The notes: a model not told the origin generated them from the letters alone. DNA of 64,000 nt from Candidatus Vicinibacter proximus (GCA_016713905.1 JADJOE010000003.1:1116001-1180000); one strand, 5' to 3'. Counted from the first letter of the stretch, positions 26,631 through 35,616 are shown. Made by a program: numbers and translations.

Positions 26631-27077
26631 TTATATGAGTTCTACAGAACCTCCTGCGGCTTTAATTTTATCCATCGCTGCTTGAGAGCATGCATGAACT
26701 TTTAAATTTAAATTTGCAGCAGCTTCTCCCCTTGCCAATAGTTTTATCTTTTCACTAGGCTTACAAACACCAAGTTGGTTAAAAATTTCTGAGTCGAAAG
26801 TCTTTGTATCATTCAGTTGTGCATAATCGGCTAACTGATCAAGATTTATAACCCTAAACTCAATACGAGAAATATTTTTAAAACCAATTTTAGGTAACCT
26901 CCTGTGCATCGGAGTCTGTCCACCTTCAAAACCACGCTTGACTTTAACACCAGAGCGAGACTTTGCCCCTTTGTGACCTTTTGTAGCAGTTCCGCCGTGG
27001 CCAGATCCTTCTCCTCTTGCAATTCGCTTTTCTCTGTGAATTGCTCCTTTTGCTGGTTTAAGATTGTGTAATTCCAT
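26631..27077 (-). CDS. rplO: Ribosomal protein L15
   Basis: 148 residues. MELHNLKPAKGAIHREKRI, the GSGHGGTATKGHKGAKSRSG stretch and RGFEGGQTPMHRRLPKIGF are characteristic. It is a late-assembly 50S protein. Its start lies 2 nt after the rpmD stop. Confidence 0.97.
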   Translation of the reverse strand: MELHNLKPAKGAIHREKRIARGEGSGHGGTATKGHKGAKSRSGVKVKRGFEGGQTPMHRRLPKIGFKNISRIEFRVINLDQLADYAQLNDTKTFDSEIFNQLGVCKPSEKIKLLARGEAAANLNLKVHACSQAAMDKIKAAGGSVELI

Positions 27078-27079
27078 GA

Positions 27080-27259
27080 TCAGATCTTTTCAACTGTGAC
27101 TAAATGTTTTACTTTCTCTACCATACCCATGATGGCAGGATTCATATCCAATTCTACTGCATCGTGTACATTGCGCAATCCCAAAGCCTCGATTGTTTGC
27201 TTTTGTCTAGCACTTGTCTTGATAATGCTCTTTACTTGAACTATTCTAACTCTTGACAT
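27080..27259 (-). CDS. rpmD: Ribosomal protein L30
   Basis: 59 residues: MSRVRIVQVKSIIKTSARQK, then LGLRNVHDAVELDMNPAIMGMVEKVKHLV. I start at the ATG at 27259. The longer frame to 27283 would overlap the end of rpsE and add eight non-homologous residues. Confidence 0.94.
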   Translation of the reverse strand: MSRVRIVQVKSIIKTSARQKQTIEALGLRNVHDAVELDMNPAIMGMVEKVKHLVTVEKI

Positions 27260-27269
27260 AATTACCTGA

Positions 27270-27791
27270 TTAAATACCTTCAAAAACCTTTTCTACTTCA
27301 AGTTTCCTTGATTTTGCAACTTCGTAAGGACTTCTAATTTTGGTCAAGGCATCAATAGTAGCCTTTACAACATTATGCGGATTAGAAGAACCATTAGACT
27401 TCGCCAAAACATTGTGCACTCCAGCGATTTCCAGAACTGCCCTCATTGCACCTCCAGCAATTACGCCAGTACCGTCGGAAGCCGGTTTGATAAACACCTT
27501 TCCTGCTCCAAATTTACCATGCTGGTCATGTGGAATTGTGCCTTTGTGGATGTAAACTTTTACCATATTTTTCTTGGCATCGTCTACAGCTTTAGAAATG
27601 GCATCTGATACCTCACGAGCTTTACCCAACCCTTGACCTACAGTGCCATGGCCATCACCAACTACAACCAATGCAGAAAAACTAAAAGTTCTTCCCCCCT
27701 TGGTTACTTTCGCAACACGGTTTAATGCGACCAATTTATCTTTTAGTTCAGTTTCTGCAACTTTAACTCTGACAACATTCGTTTTAGCCAT
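27270..27791 (-). CDS. rpsE: Ribosomal protein S5
   Basis: 173 residues. The double-stranded-RNA-binding fold has KLVALNRVAKVTKGGRTFSFSALVVVGDG. The C-terminal half has PHDQHGKFGAGKVFIKPASDGTGVIAGGAMRAVLE. S5 acts in decoding accuracy and mRNA entry. Confidence 0.97.
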   Translation of the reverse strand: MAKTNVVRVKVAETELKDKLVALNRVAKVTKGGRTFSFSALVVVGDGHGTVGQGLGKAREVSDAISKAVDDAKKNMVKVYIHKGTIPHDQHGKFGAGKVFIKPASDGTGVIAGGAMRAVLEIAGVHNVLAKSNGSSNPHNVVKATIDALTKIRSPYEVAKSRKLEVEKVFEGI

Positions 27792-27808
27792 AAAATTTCA
27801 ATGAATAA

Positions 27809-28147
27809 TTAAAAATTAAGTCCACCTTCACGTGCTCCTTCAGCCAAAGCTTTTACACGACCGTGATAAATATAACCGTTTCTATCAAACACAATAGTGT
27901 TAATGTTATGCTCAATTGCTTTTTGAGCAATCATTTTACCAACTTCCTTAGCTTGTTCAGTTTTGTTTACTGTTAATCCTTTAGATGTGGCTGCACAGAT
28001 AGTATGGCCCTTTGTATCATCTACCAATTGACAATAAATTAATTTATTGCTTTTATAAACAGACAACCTTGGACGTTCAGGAGAACCGTTGATTTTCCTC
28101 CGAATCCTAAATTTTACACTCTGCCTTTTTTCTAAACTATTTTTCAT
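27809..28147 (-). CDS. rplR: Ribosomal protein L18
   Basis: 112 residues, slightly short but complete: RIRRKINGSPERPRLSVYKSNK at the start and FDRNGYIYHGRVKALAEGAREGGLNF at the end. It binds 5S rRNA with L5. Confidence 0.96.
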   Translation of the reverse strand: MKNSLEKRQSVKFRIRRKINGSPERPRLSVYKSNKLIYCQLVDDTKGHTICAATSKGLTVNKTEQAKEVGKMIAQKAIEHNINTIVFDRNGYIYHGRVKALAEGAREGGLNF

Positions 28148-28163
28148 ACAAAAGGAATTATAA

Positions 28164-28715
28164 TTATTTACCAGCTGACTTACCAGCCTTTCTTCTCAAA
28201 ATTTCTCCGGCAAACTTGATACCTTTTCCTTTGAAAGGCTCAGGTTTTTTGAAGGATCTAATTTTAGCGCACACCTGACCTAAAAGCTGTTTGTCAGATC
28301 CCTTTAAAATAATTTTAGGATTTTGTCCCTTTTCAGTTAATGTTTCTACTTTGATATCATCCGGAACATAGAACATTATTGGATGTGAATATCCAACGGA
28401 AACTTCAAGCAGATTTCCTGTATTGGAAACACGAAATCCCACACCGACTAACTCCATTTCTTTAGTAAAACCATCAGAAACACCGGTAATTAAATTACTA
28501 ACCAACGCTCTGGTAAGTCCATGAAGTGATTTGTGGCGTTTTTGTTCAGTCGGACGAGTAACATTTAGTATCCCCCCATCAATACTGAGACTCATATCAG
28601 GATCTATCACTTGAGTTAACGAACCTTTCGGCCCTTTTGCTGTGATCCTGTTTTTTTCTATACTTACTTCGACCCCACTCGGTATCGAAATGATTTTTTT
28701 ACCAATCCTTGACAT
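28164..28715 (-). CDS. rplF: Ribosomal protein L6
   Basis: 183 residues with the two tandem L6 domains. MSRIGKKIISIPSGVEVSI starts the first, and KSLHGLTRALVSNLITGVSDGFTK links to the second, which ends PEPFKGKGIKFAGEILRRKAGKSAGK. Confidence 0.97.
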   Translation of the reverse strand: MSRIGKKIISIPSGVEVSIEKNRITAKGPKGSLTQVIDPDMSLSIDGGILNVTRPTEQKRHKSLHGLTRALVSNLITGVSDGFTKEMELVGVGFRVSNTGNLLEVSVGYSHPIMFYVPDDIKVETLTEKGQNPKIILKGSDKQLLGQVCAKIRSFKKPEPFKGKGIKFAGEILRRKAGKSAGK

Positions 28716-28737
28716 ATTGATTTAACTTTTATCAACC

Positions 28738-29142
28738 TTAACAAACGTAACACAATACTTCCCCTCCTACATGCTGTTTTCTGGCTTCTTTGTCTGTCAT
28801 AATGCCCTTCGAAGTGGAGATAAGTGAAATTCCTAATCCATTTATAACTTTAGGTAAATCATCGGCTGGCTTATAAATTCTTCTGCCTGGCCTGCTTACT
28901 CTAACCAACTCTCTAATTACAGGTAATTTAGTGATGGTATCATACTTCAAGGCAATCTTGATAGCACCTTGTTTGTTTTCAGTTTCAACAAAGGTATATT
29001 TCAAAATATAGCCATAATTGTATAGAATCTCTGTAAGTGTCTTTTTAAGTGCAGAAGCAGGAATTTCCACTACTCTATGTCCAGCTGCCTGGGCATTTCT
29101 AATTCGTGTAAGAAAATCTGCAATAGGATCTGTAACTATCAT
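28738..29142 (-). CDS. rpsH: Ribosomal protein S8
   Basis: 134 residues: TDPIADFLTRIRNAQAAGHRVVEIPASALK at the start, RPGRRIYKPADDLPKVINGLGISLISTSKGIMTDKEAR near the end, and the final GGEVLCYVC. S8 binds the central domain of 16S rRNA and in Escherichia coli represses the spc operon. Confidence 0.97.
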   Translation of the reverse strand: MIVTDPIADFLTRIRNAQAAGHRVVEIPASALKKTLTEILYNYGYILKYTFVETENKQGAIKIALKYDTITKLPVIRELVRVSRPGRRIYKPADDLPKVINGLGISLISTSKGIMTDKEARKQHVGGEVLCYVC

Positions 29143-29165
29143 AATAAACTATTCTTATTAAATTT

Positions 29166-29435
29166 TTACCAACTTGCTTTTGTAATTCCAGGAATCTTTC
29201 CATCCAGAGCCATCAATCGAAATACGTTTCTTGAAAGACCGAATCTCCTCATATATCCTTTAGGTCTTCCTGTCAATTGACATCTGTTTTTTAATCTGAC
29301 AGCTGAACTATTTTTTGGAAGCTTATCCAAAGCATCCCAATCACCTTCTTTCTTCAGTTTTGCCCTTAAATCAGCAAACTTTGCGACCATTCTTTCTCGC
29401 TTATGTTGCCTTGCTATGATTGATTTCTTTGACAT
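29166..29435 (-). CDS. rpsN: Ribosomal protein S14, zinc-free long form
   Basis: 89 residues, the long S14 type without the CxxC zinc pairs; only one cysteine (RCQLTGRPKGYMRRFGLSR) is in the core. It ends GKIPGITKASW as expected. It lies between rplE and rpsH. Confidence 0.97.
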   Translation of the reverse strand: MSKKSIIARQHKRERMVAKFADLRAKLKKEGDWDALDKLPKNSSAVRLKNRCQLTGRPKGYMRRFGLSRNVFRLMALDGKIPGITKASW

Positions 29436-29443
29436 ATTCGATA

Positions 29444-30001
29444 TTAATTCTTAGCGTTTTTAAATGGAAGTCCCAATTCTTTTAACAATGTATAAGCCTC
29501 TGCATCTGTTTTAGCAGTAGTCACAAAAGTTATATCCATTCCGGCAATCTTATTGATTTTATCTAGATCAATTTCCGGAAAAATTATCTGCTCAGTAATT
29601 CCTAAAGTATAATTACCTCTACCATCAAAACTATTGTCATTGATCCCCCTAAAATCACGTACCCTTGGTAAGGCTACGGTAATAAACCTGTCAAGGAATT
29701 CATACATTTTTTGAGACCTCAAGGTTACTTTAACACCAATTGGCATCTTTTCCCTCAACTTAAAATTTGAAATGGCCTTTTTAGAATAAGTAGCAACCGG
29801 TTTTTGGCCAGTTATGATACTTAATTCGCCCAAAGCAACATCAATTAGTTTTTTATCTTGAGTGGCTGCACCGATACCTTGATTGATGCTGATTTTGACC
29901 AATCTTGGAACTTCCATAACTGATCCGTACTTGTACTGCTCCATGAGCGCAGGAACCACATTCTTTTTATAAAATTCTGCTAATCTTGGTACGTAACTCA
30001 T
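29444..30001 (-). CDS. rplE: Ribosomal protein L5
   Basis: 185 residues. Central 5S rRNA-binding protein with ISINQGIGAATQDKK, TGQKPVATYSKKAISNFKLREKMPIGVKVTLR and RDFRGINDNSFDGRGNYTLGI. Its ATG overlaps the rplX stop codon by one base, indicating coupled translation. Confidence 0.97.
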   Translation of the reverse strand: MSYVPRLAEFYKKNVVPALMEQYKYGSVMEVPRLVKISINQGIGAATQDKKLIDVALGELSIITGQKPVATYSKKAISNFKLREKMPIGVKVTLRSQKMYEFLDRFITVALPRVRDFRGINDNSFDGRGNYTLGITEQIIFPEIDLDKINKIAGMDITFVTTAKTDAEAYTLLKELGLPFKNAKN

Positions 30002-30312
30002 TACTTAATGATTTCATTGGATTTTTTAGAAAACCTAACCTTAACTCCCTTTTCCTCACGGTAACCAACCCTGGTTGGTTTTCCAGATTTGGGGTCTAAT
30101 AAGGATAAATTAGAAATATGCAAAGGGGCTGACATTTCGACAATCCCACCGGGATTGTTATTTGTAGGTTTCATATGTTTTTTCACAATATTTACCCCCT
30201 CTACAACTGCCCTGTTTACTTCTTTCAAAACAGAAACAACGGTACCCTTTTTTCCTTTTTGGGAACCTGCAATAACCTGTACGGTATCTCCTTTTTTAAT
30301 TTTCAGTTTCAT
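30001..30312 (-). CDS. rplX: Ribosomal protein L24
   Basis: 103 residues with the KOW motif KIKKGDTVQVIAGSQKGKKGTVVSV at the N-terminus and VEGVNIVKKHMKP. It is an assembly initiator of the 50S subunit. ATG at 30312; a GTG one codon upstream is the only alternative. Confidence 0.96.
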   Translation of the reverse strand: MKLKIKKGDTVQVIAGSQKGKKGTVVSVLKEVNRAVVEGVNIVKKHMKPTNNNPGGIVEMSAPLHISNLSLLDPKSGKPTRVGYREEKGVKVRFSKKSNEIIK

Positions 30313-30332
30313 CACCTGGATCTTAACTTTAA

Positions 30333-30698
30333 TTATAAAACTTCGGGTGCCAAGGAAACAATTCTCATATAATCCTTTTCCCTTAACTCTCTGGCCACAG
30401 GACCAAAAATCCTGGTTCCTCTAGGCTCATCATTAGCATTCAAAAGAACAACTGCGTTATCATCAAATCGGATGTATGAACCGTCTCTCCTTTTTACTTC
30501 CTTCGCAGTTCGAACAATCACTGCTTTTGAGACTGTCCCCTTTTTTACCCCACCTGGTGAAGCTGATTTTACAGAAACGACAATTTTGTCTCCTAATGAG
30601 GCATACCTTCTGGCAGTACCTCCCAAAACCCTAATACACAAAACTTCCTTTGCGCCACTATTATCTGCTACCCTAAGCCTGCTTTCTTGTTGTATCAT
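30333..30698 (-). CDS. rplN: Ribosomal protein L14
   Basis: 121 residues: MIQQESRLRVADNSGAKEVLCIRVLGG at the start, GTRIFGPVARELREKDYMRIVSLAPEVL at the end. It forms intersubunit bridges with 16S rRNA. Confidence 0.97.
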   Translation of the reverse strand: MIQQESRLRVADNSGAKEVLCIRVLGGTARRYASLGDKIVVSVKSASPGGVKKGTVSKAVIVRTAKEVKRRDGSYIRFDDNAVVLLNANDEPRGTRIFGPVARELREKDYMRIVSLAPEVL

Positions 30699-30709
30699 AA
30701 CGCTGTTTT

Positions 30710-30964
30710 TTATTCACCTTTCTTAATTATTTCTACAAGTCGCCAGCATTTTAATTTACTAAGCGGCCTCGTTTCCATGATTTTTACCAAATCACCAACA
30801 TTGCATTCATTTTTTTCATCATGGGCATAATACTTCTTGTTTTTCTTTACGTATTTGCCATATTTTGGATGCAAAAGTCTTTGCTGAATGGTGACTGCAA
30901 TTGTCTTTTCCATTTTATTGCTGCTTACTACACCAACTCTTTGTTTTCGAAGATTTCTTTCCAT
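30710..30964 (-). CDS. rpsQ: Ribosomal protein S17
   Basis: 84 residues: RKQRVGVVSSNKMEKTIAVTIQQRLLHPKYGKYV and ending with VGDLVKIMETRPLSKLKCWRLVEII. A 44-nt gap separates it from rpmC, one of the wider gaps in this operon. Confidence 0.97.
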   Translation of the reverse strand: MERNLRKQRVGVVSSNKMEKTIAVTIQQRLLHPKYGKYVKKNKKYYAHDEKNECNVGDLVKIMETRPLSKLKCWRLVEIIKKGE

Positions 30965-31008
30965 GCTGGAGATTATATTAATTGTGTCTTCTATGAGTGA
31001 CTTGATAA

Positions 31009-31203
31009 TTATTTTCTTTTCGTTAACTCAGTATTCATCTGGGCAATTTCTCTTCTTAAGTGCCTGATAACTGAAGGATTAGATAATCCTTTTACCTTAT
31101 GTTCAAACCTTAACTTATGAAGGTTATCTTTTGCCACCTTAAGATCTCTTTCTAGAGTCTCAAGGTCGGTATTTATGATATCGGAATATTTTTTAAGCCC
31201 CAT
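31009..31203 (-). CDS. rpmC: Ribosomal protein L29
   Basis: 64 residues, two-helix protein near the peptide exit tunnel and a docking site for SRP and trigger factor. LERDLKVAKDNLHKLRFEHKVKGLSNPSVIRHLRREIAQMNTEL is diagnostic. It starts 5 nt after rplP. Confidence 0.95.
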   Translation of the reverse strand: MGLKKYSDIINTDLETLERDLKVAKDNLHKLRFEHKVKGLSNPSVIRHLRREIAQMNTELTKRK

Positions 31204-31208
31204 AACAA

Positions 31209-31643
31209 TTATGAATTTGATACTACATTTTGATAATCCCTTCTAACTACCATTTTAGTTAAAACCGGTAACTTTTGTGCTGCAAGATTAAAAGCCTCCT
31301 CCGCAACATTAAATGGAACACCATCCATTTCGAACATAATCGTGCCCGGTTTAATGATTGCAACATAATGATCCAAAGCTCCTTTACCTTTACCCATCCT
31401 TACCTCGGCCGGTTTTGCAGTTACTGGTCTATCAGGAAATATCCTGATCCAAACTGATCCTTCTCTTTTCATGTGACGAGTCATAGCTATCCTCGCAGCC
31501 TCAATCTGTCGGTTAGTTAATCTTGCTCCATCAAGGGATTTCAAACCAAAAGAACCAAAAGCTATAGTATGCCCTCTATGAGCATCTCCCTTGTTTCTAC
31601 CCTTTTGTTGTTTCCTGTATTTCAGTCGTTTAGGCTGTAACAT
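31209..31643 (-). CDS. rplP: Ribosomal protein L16
   Basis: 144 residues: MLQPKRLKYRKQQKGRNKG and IEAARIAMTRHMKREGSVWIRIFPDRPVTAKPAEVRMGKGKGALDHYVA. It supports the A-site tRNA elbow. A 60-nt gap to rpsC contains a possible internal -7 box (31679-31686). Confidence 0.97.
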   Translation of the reverse strand: MLQPKRLKYRKQQKGRNKGDAHRGHTIAFGSFGLKSLDGARLTNRQIEAARIAMTRHMKREGSVWIRIFPDRPVTAKPAEVRMGKGKGALDHYVAIIKPGTIMFEMDGVPFNVAEEAFNLAAQKLPVLTKMVVRRDYQNVVSNS

Positions 31644-31678
31644 GACTTTAAACTATTTGTCTTTTTAAAAAAGAGTTG

Positions 31679-31686
31679 CAAAATTA
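31679..31686 (-). promoter_or_regulatory. Possible internal -7 box before rplP
   Basis: Minus-strand TAATTTTG followed by C, in the 60-nt gap between rpsC and rplP, 35 nt before the rplP ATG. There is no -33 partner. It may be chance, but the gap is wide for this operon. Confidence 0.25.
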
Positions 31687-31703
31687 CAACAATTTATTGA
31701 ATA

Positions 31704-32444
31704 TTATCTCCTTTTATCCCTTCTACCTTCACCTCCTCCGGGTCTTTCTGGCCTGCCTCCACCTTTAAATGGTTTTGTCTCTTTTTTGGTAACGCCCACC
31801 AATGGTGAAAGATCTCTCTTGGTAAATACTTCTCCCTTACAAATCCAAACTTTTATTCCAATTTTACCATATACAGTAAGGGCCTCCTTAATTGAATAAT
31901 CTATATCGGCTCTGAAGGTATGCAAAGGAATACGTCCTTCTTTATATTCTTCTGATCTGGCCATTTCGGCTCCGTTCAATCGACCGGAAACACGAATCTT
32001 TACTCCTTCAGCACCAGCCCTGATGGTGGATTGAATAGCCATTTTTATAGCTCTTCTATAATTTATCCTGGATTCAATTTGTTTTGCAACAGAGTCCCCA
32101 ACAATAGCTGCATCTAATTCTGGCTTACGGATCTCAATGATGTTGATTTGAACATCTTGATCGGACAACTTTTTAAGCTCCTCACGAATTCTATCCACTT
32201 CTGTTCCTCCCTTCCCAATAATAATACCTGGTCTAGAAGTTTGGATGGAAACAGTGATGCGCTTTAAAGTACGCTCAATCACTATCCGGGCTATTCCTCC
32301 CTTAGGAATTCTGGCATTGAGATAGTTTCTGATTTTTTCATCTTCGACTACTTTTTGTGCCATATTATGTCCACCAAACCAGTTAGATTCCCATCCTCTG
32401 ATGATTCCTAATCGGTTACCAATTGGATTTGCTTTTTGACCCAT
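31704..32444 (-). CDS. rpsC: Ribosomal protein S3
   Basis: 246 residues: MGQKANPIGNRLGIIRGWES, the KH domain with GIIIGKGGTEVDRIREEL, and HTFRADIDYSIKEALTVYGKIGIKVWI. The C-terminal tail is Gly/Arg-rich. S3 lines the mRNA entry channel with helicase activity. Confidence 0.97.
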   Translation of the reverse strand: MGQKANPIGNRLGIIRGWESNWFGGHNMAQKVVEDEKIRNYLNARIPKGGIARIVIERTLKRITVSIQTSRPGIIIGKGGTEVDRIREELKKLSDQDVQINIIEIRKPELDAAIVGDSVAKQIESRINYRRAIKMAIQSTIRAGAEGVKIRVSGRLNGAEMARSEEYKEGRIPLHTFRADIDYSIKEALTVYGKIGIKVWICKGEVFTKRDLSPLVGVTKKETKPFKGGGRPERPGGGEGRRDKRR

Positions 32445-32467
32445 TAATTTGTTATTTAATAAAGCTA

Positions 32468-32821
32468 TTAATTTGATTTGTTTTGAGAAGCTACAATCAA
32501 TGTCACATGATTCCTCCGTTTTCTGATCCTATGTGCACGTCCGTGTGGCGCAGGCTGAAATCTCTTGATTACTGCCCCTCCATCCACAAATGCGGTTTTA
32601 ACAATAAGATCATGATTATCTGCTTCACCTTCCCCATGTTTTTGCTCCCAATTGTTTATGGCCGATAAAAGAAGTTTTTCTAACCACCCTGAAGCTTCCT
32701 TTTTAGTATACTTGAGAATGCTTAAAGCCTGATTTACCTTCTTTCCCCTGATGAGGTCTACGACCAGTCTCATCTTTCTGGGAGACATCGGGCAATTTCT
32801 TAATTTAGCTACTGCTTCCAT
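32468..32821 (-). CDS. rplV: Ribosomal protein L22
   Basis: 117 residues from the ATG at 32821: MEAVAKLRNCPMSPRKMRLVVDLIRGKK, ending GRAHRIRKRRNHVTLIVAS. Its beta-hairpin lines the exit tunnel and is a macrolide-resistance site. The frame is open to 32896, but that extension runs over the end of rpsS and is not homologous to L22. Confidence 0.95.
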   Translation of the reverse strand: MEAVAKLRNCPMSPRKMRLVVDLIRGKKVNQALSILKYTKKEASGWLEKLLLSAINNWEQKHGEGEADNHDLIVKTAFVDGGAVIKRFQPAPHGRAHRIRKRRNHVTLIVASQNKSN

Positions 32822-32846
32822 ATTCTTATTTCCCTTGTATTTAAAA

Positions 32847-33110
32847 TTAACGGTTACCGGAATGCCCTTTGAATGTTCGAGTAGGAGAAAATTCACCTAA
32901 CTTATGTCCTACCATATTCTCAGAAACATACACTGGTATAAAAGATTTACCATTATGTACAGCAATCGTTTCTCCAACCATATCCGGAATAATCATAGAT
33001 GCTCTGCTCCATGTTTTAATTACAGATTTTTTATTGGTTTCCTTAGCTTTAAGAACCTTATCCAGTAATTTATGGTAAACGTAAGGTCCTTTTTTAATTG
33101 ATCTTGCCAT
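32847..33110 (-). CDS. rpsS: Ribosomal protein S19
   Basis: 87 residues: MARSIKKGPYVYHKLLDKVLK, then WSRASMIIPDMVGETIAVHNGKSFIPVYVSENMVGHKLGEFSPTRTFKGH. It forms the 30S head with S13. Confidence 0.97.
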   Translation of the reverse strand: MARSIKKGPYVYHKLLDKVLKAKETNKKSVIKTWSRASMIIPDMVGETIAVHNGKSFIPVYVSENMVGHKLGEFSPTRTFKGHSGNR

Positions 33111-33140
33111 ATTTTTTCAATGGTGGTTTAATAATTAACT

Positions 33141-33968
33141 TTATTTCGTTTTTCTCTTAGAAACTATAAGATTGTCAGAATGCTTATGAGGACTTCTAGT
33201 CTTGAGTCCTTTAGAAAACTGACCATTTCTTGATCTAGGCTGACCTCCGGAAGATCTACCTTCCCCTCCACCCATTGGGTGATCTACTGGGTTCATCGCA
33301 ACACCTCTTGACCTGGATTTAAATCCAAGCCATCGGTATCTACCTGCTTTTCCAATTGCTTCAAGCGCATGGTCAGGATTGGATGTAGAACCAATAGTTG
33401 CCTTACAAGACATGAGAATTCTTCTGACTTCACCAGATGGCATTTTAACCACTGCATACCGATCTTCCTTTCCCATCATAGTGGCTGCAGTGCCGGCTGA
33501 TCTTACCAACGCCGCTCCCTGACCGGGATGTAACTCTATAGAGTGAATGCTAGAACCAAGTGGAACTTCAGCCAGCAACAAAGCATTTCCTATTTCAGGA
33601 GCTGCTCCAGGACCACTGATTACCTTAGTCCCTACCTTCAAACCTTGTGGTGCTAAAATGTATCTTTTTTCACCATCGGCATATACTAAAAGAGCAATAA
33701 ATGCAGTACGATTCGGATCGTATTCAATGCTCTTCACAGTAGCATGGATCCCATCTTTATTTCTTAAGAAGTCAATCAATCTATATTTTTGTTTATGACC
33801 TCCTCCTCTATGTCTAGTAGTACGACGCCCTTGATTGTTTCGTCCTCCTGTTCCAGACATAGGAGCCAACAAGGATTTTTCAGGTACATCCGTAGTAAGC
33901 TCTTCGAAGGTATTTGCAACCCTAAATCGGGTACCCGGAGTAACAGGTTTTAATTTTTTAACTGGCAT
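33141..33968 (-). CDS. rplB: Ribosomal protein L2
   Basis: 275 residues. The OB-fold domain has RNNQGRRTTRHRGGGHKQKYRLIDF. The C-terminal domain has MNPVDHPMGGGEGRSSGG, including the conserved histidine region near the peptidyl transferase centre. Complete. Confidence 0.98.
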   Translation of the reverse strand: MPVKKLKPVTPGTRFRVANTFEELTTDVPEKSLLAPMSGTGGRNNQGRRTTRHRGGGHKQKYRLIDFLRNKDGIHATVKSIEYDPNRTAFIALLVYADGEKRYILAPQGLKVGTKVISGPGAAPEIGNALLLAEVPLGSSIHSIELHPGQGAALVRSAGTAATMMGKEDRYAVVKMPSGEVRRILMSCKATIGSTSNPDHALEAIGKAGRYRWLGFKSRSRGVAMNPVDHPMGGGEGRSSGGQPRSRNGQFSKGLKTRSPHKHSDNLIVSKRKTK

Positions 33969-33979
33969 ATCACTTAGTT

Positions 33980-34276
33980 TTACTCTTCACTAAAAATGTT
34001 AATTTCTTCACCGGCTGCAAGCGTAACTACAGCTTTCTTGTAAGCAGGTTTCCTTCCTTTTAAAACAGCACGCTTAGTATTTCTTACTACTGACTTGCCA
34101 GCAATGACCAAGGTATTAACTGATTCAACTTTTACATTGTATGTTGCAGCAACACTTTTCTGGATTTCAATCTTATTGCTATCCCTATGGACAATGAAGG
34201 TATATTGGTTGCGCTTACTCGAAAGCTTTTCTGCTTTCTCAGTAATGACTGGTCTCACTAAAATTTGTTTGGTCAT
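33980..34276 (-). CDS. rplW: Ribosomal protein L23
   Basis: 98 residues: LVRPVITEKAEKLSSKRNQYTFIVHRDSNKIEIQKSVAATYNVKVESVNT. Trigger-factor docking protein at the exit tunnel. 5 nt after rplD. Confidence 0.96.
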   Translation of the reverse strand: MTKQILVRPVITEKAEKLSSKRNQYTFIVHRDSNKIEIQKSVAATYNVKVESVNTLVIAGKSVVRNTKRAVLKGRKPAYKKAVVTLAAGEEINIFSEE

Positions 34277-34281
34277 AACTA

Positions 34282-34908
34282 TTAGCTTAAAGTTTCCGTA
34301 ATTTTTTGAATACTAGACTCTGTTAACAACAAAGTCTGACAATTTAATATTTCATAGGTGCTGAGGTCAGCAGCTACTTTTAATTTGGTTTTTGCCAGAT
34401 TCCTTCCAGAAAGGAAAGTTGTTTCATTATGGTCAGGAGTAACTACCAAAGTTTTAGAAGTCGATAATCCAAGATTTTTAAGAATGCTCAAAAATTCGCT
34501 TGTCTTTGGCGCAGCAAAACTAAAATCTTCAACAACTTTTATTTTGTTATTGGTAAGTAACTGGGAAAGTGCAGACTTTCTTGCCAATATCTTTACTTTC
34601 TTATTTAGTTTTTGAGAGTAATCCCTTGGATGTGGTCCAAAAGCACGTCCTCCTCCTTTAAACATAGGATTTTTTAAGGATCCTGCTCTGGCTCCACCGG
34701 TACCTTTTTGCCTTTTGAACTTTTTAGTGGTACGGTGTACATCTCCCCTTTCGGTTGAATCATGGGTACCCTGCCTCTGATTAGCTAAGTATTCCTTAAC
34801 TGCCAGATAAATAACATGAGTATTTGGCTCAATTCCAAAAATGGATTCGGGAAGATCGATACTTCTTCCTGTAGTTTGCCCTTGAGTATTTAGAACATCA
34901 ATCTTCAT
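34282..34908 (-). CDS. rplD: Ribosomal protein L4
   Basis: 208 residues: the tunnel loop RTTKKFKRQKGTGGARAGSLKNPMFKGGGRAFGPHPRDYSQKLNKK, then a Rossmann-like body. L4 is the autoregulator of the S10 operon in Escherichia coli. Its ATG shares one base with the rplC stop codon. Confidence 0.97.
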   Translation of the reverse strand: MKIDVLNTQGQTTGRSIDLPESIFGIEPNTHVIYLAVKEYLANQRQGTHDSTERGDVHRTTKKFKRQKGTGGARAGSLKNPMFKGGGRAFGPHPRDYSQKLNKKVKILARKSALSQLLTNNKIKVVEDFSFAAPKTSEFLSILKNLGLSTSKTLVVTPDHNETTFLSGRNLAKTKLKVAADLSTYEILNCQTLLLTESSIQKITETLS

Positions 34909-35537
34909 TACCTAGTGCTTTTTTCGATAACAACAATAGAACCCTTGTGACCAGGAATAGCTCCACGGATCAACAAAAGATTTTTTTCTCCTAATATTCT
35001 GGCTATTTTAAGGTTCTTAACTTTTACCTGTTCAACACCTTGACGACCAGCCATTCTTAATCCTTTAACAACTTTTGATGGGTAGGATGAAGCACCAATT
35101 GAACCTGGAGCTCGTCCTCTGTTATGCTGACCATGGGTAGCGTTCTGAACTCCACCAAAACCATGTCTCTTTACAACACCCTGAAAACCCTTCCCCTTCG
35201 TAAAACCAATTGCATGAACAGTATCTCCTTCAGTAAAAATATCTGATATACTTATCTCATCGCCAAGGTTCTTATTTCCTGGGATATTTTTAAACTCCAA
35301 GGATTTTTTCTTTGGGGTTGTATTAGATTTTAAGTAGTGACCAGTTATCGCTTTGTTCGCATTTTTTGCTCTGGCCTCCCCATAAGACACCTGAAGCGCA
35401 GAATATCCATCTGAATCTTCTGTCTTAACTTGGGTAACGATATTAGGTGATGCCTCAACAACTGTACATGCGATGGCTTTGCCATCTGCTGCATAGATGC
35501 TTGTCATTCCAACCTTTGTTCCGATTATTCCATTCAC
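34908..35537 (-). CDS. rplC: Ribosomal protein L3
   Basis: 209 residues: MNGIIGTKVGMTSIYAADGKAIACTVVEA, GFTKGKGFQGVVKRHGFGGVQNATHGQHNRGRAPGSIGASSYPSKVVKGLRMAGRQG, the latter with the conserved glutamine site (GQH region). An 89-nt gap with a hairpin precedes it. Confidence 0.97.
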   Translation of the reverse strand: MNGIIGTKVGMTSIYAADGKAIACTVVEASPNIVTQVKTEDSDGYSALQVSYGEARAKNANKAITGHYLKSNTTPKKKSLEFKNIPGNKNLGDEISISDIFTEGDTVHAIGFTKGKGFQGVVKRHGFGGVQNATHGQHNRGRAPGSIGASSYPSKVVKGLRMAGRQGVEQVKVKNLKIARILGEKNLLLIRGAIPGHKGSIVVIEKSTR

Positions 35538-35594
35538 GGTAAATAAGTTTTATTGTTAATTCCTAGCACCTGAAGTCTTAAAAAAGAATTCAGA

Positions 35595-35616
35595 TACTAA
35601 AAAATAATTTTTAGTA
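35595..35616. promoter_or_regulatory. Hairpin in the rpsJ-rplC gap
   Basis: TACTAAAAA-ATAA-TTTTTAGTA is a perfect 9-bp inverted repeat with a 4-nt loop, inside the widest gap (89 nt) of the ribosomal operon. It lacks a T-run of terminator type beyond the stem. It could be an attenuator, a processing site or a leader element for rplC-rplD. Confidence 0.4.

Noticed and set aside
32822..32896. 25-residue N-terminal extension of L22
   Set aside because: It overlaps the rpsS coding end in another frame and has no L22 similarity; the internal ATG gives the standard length.
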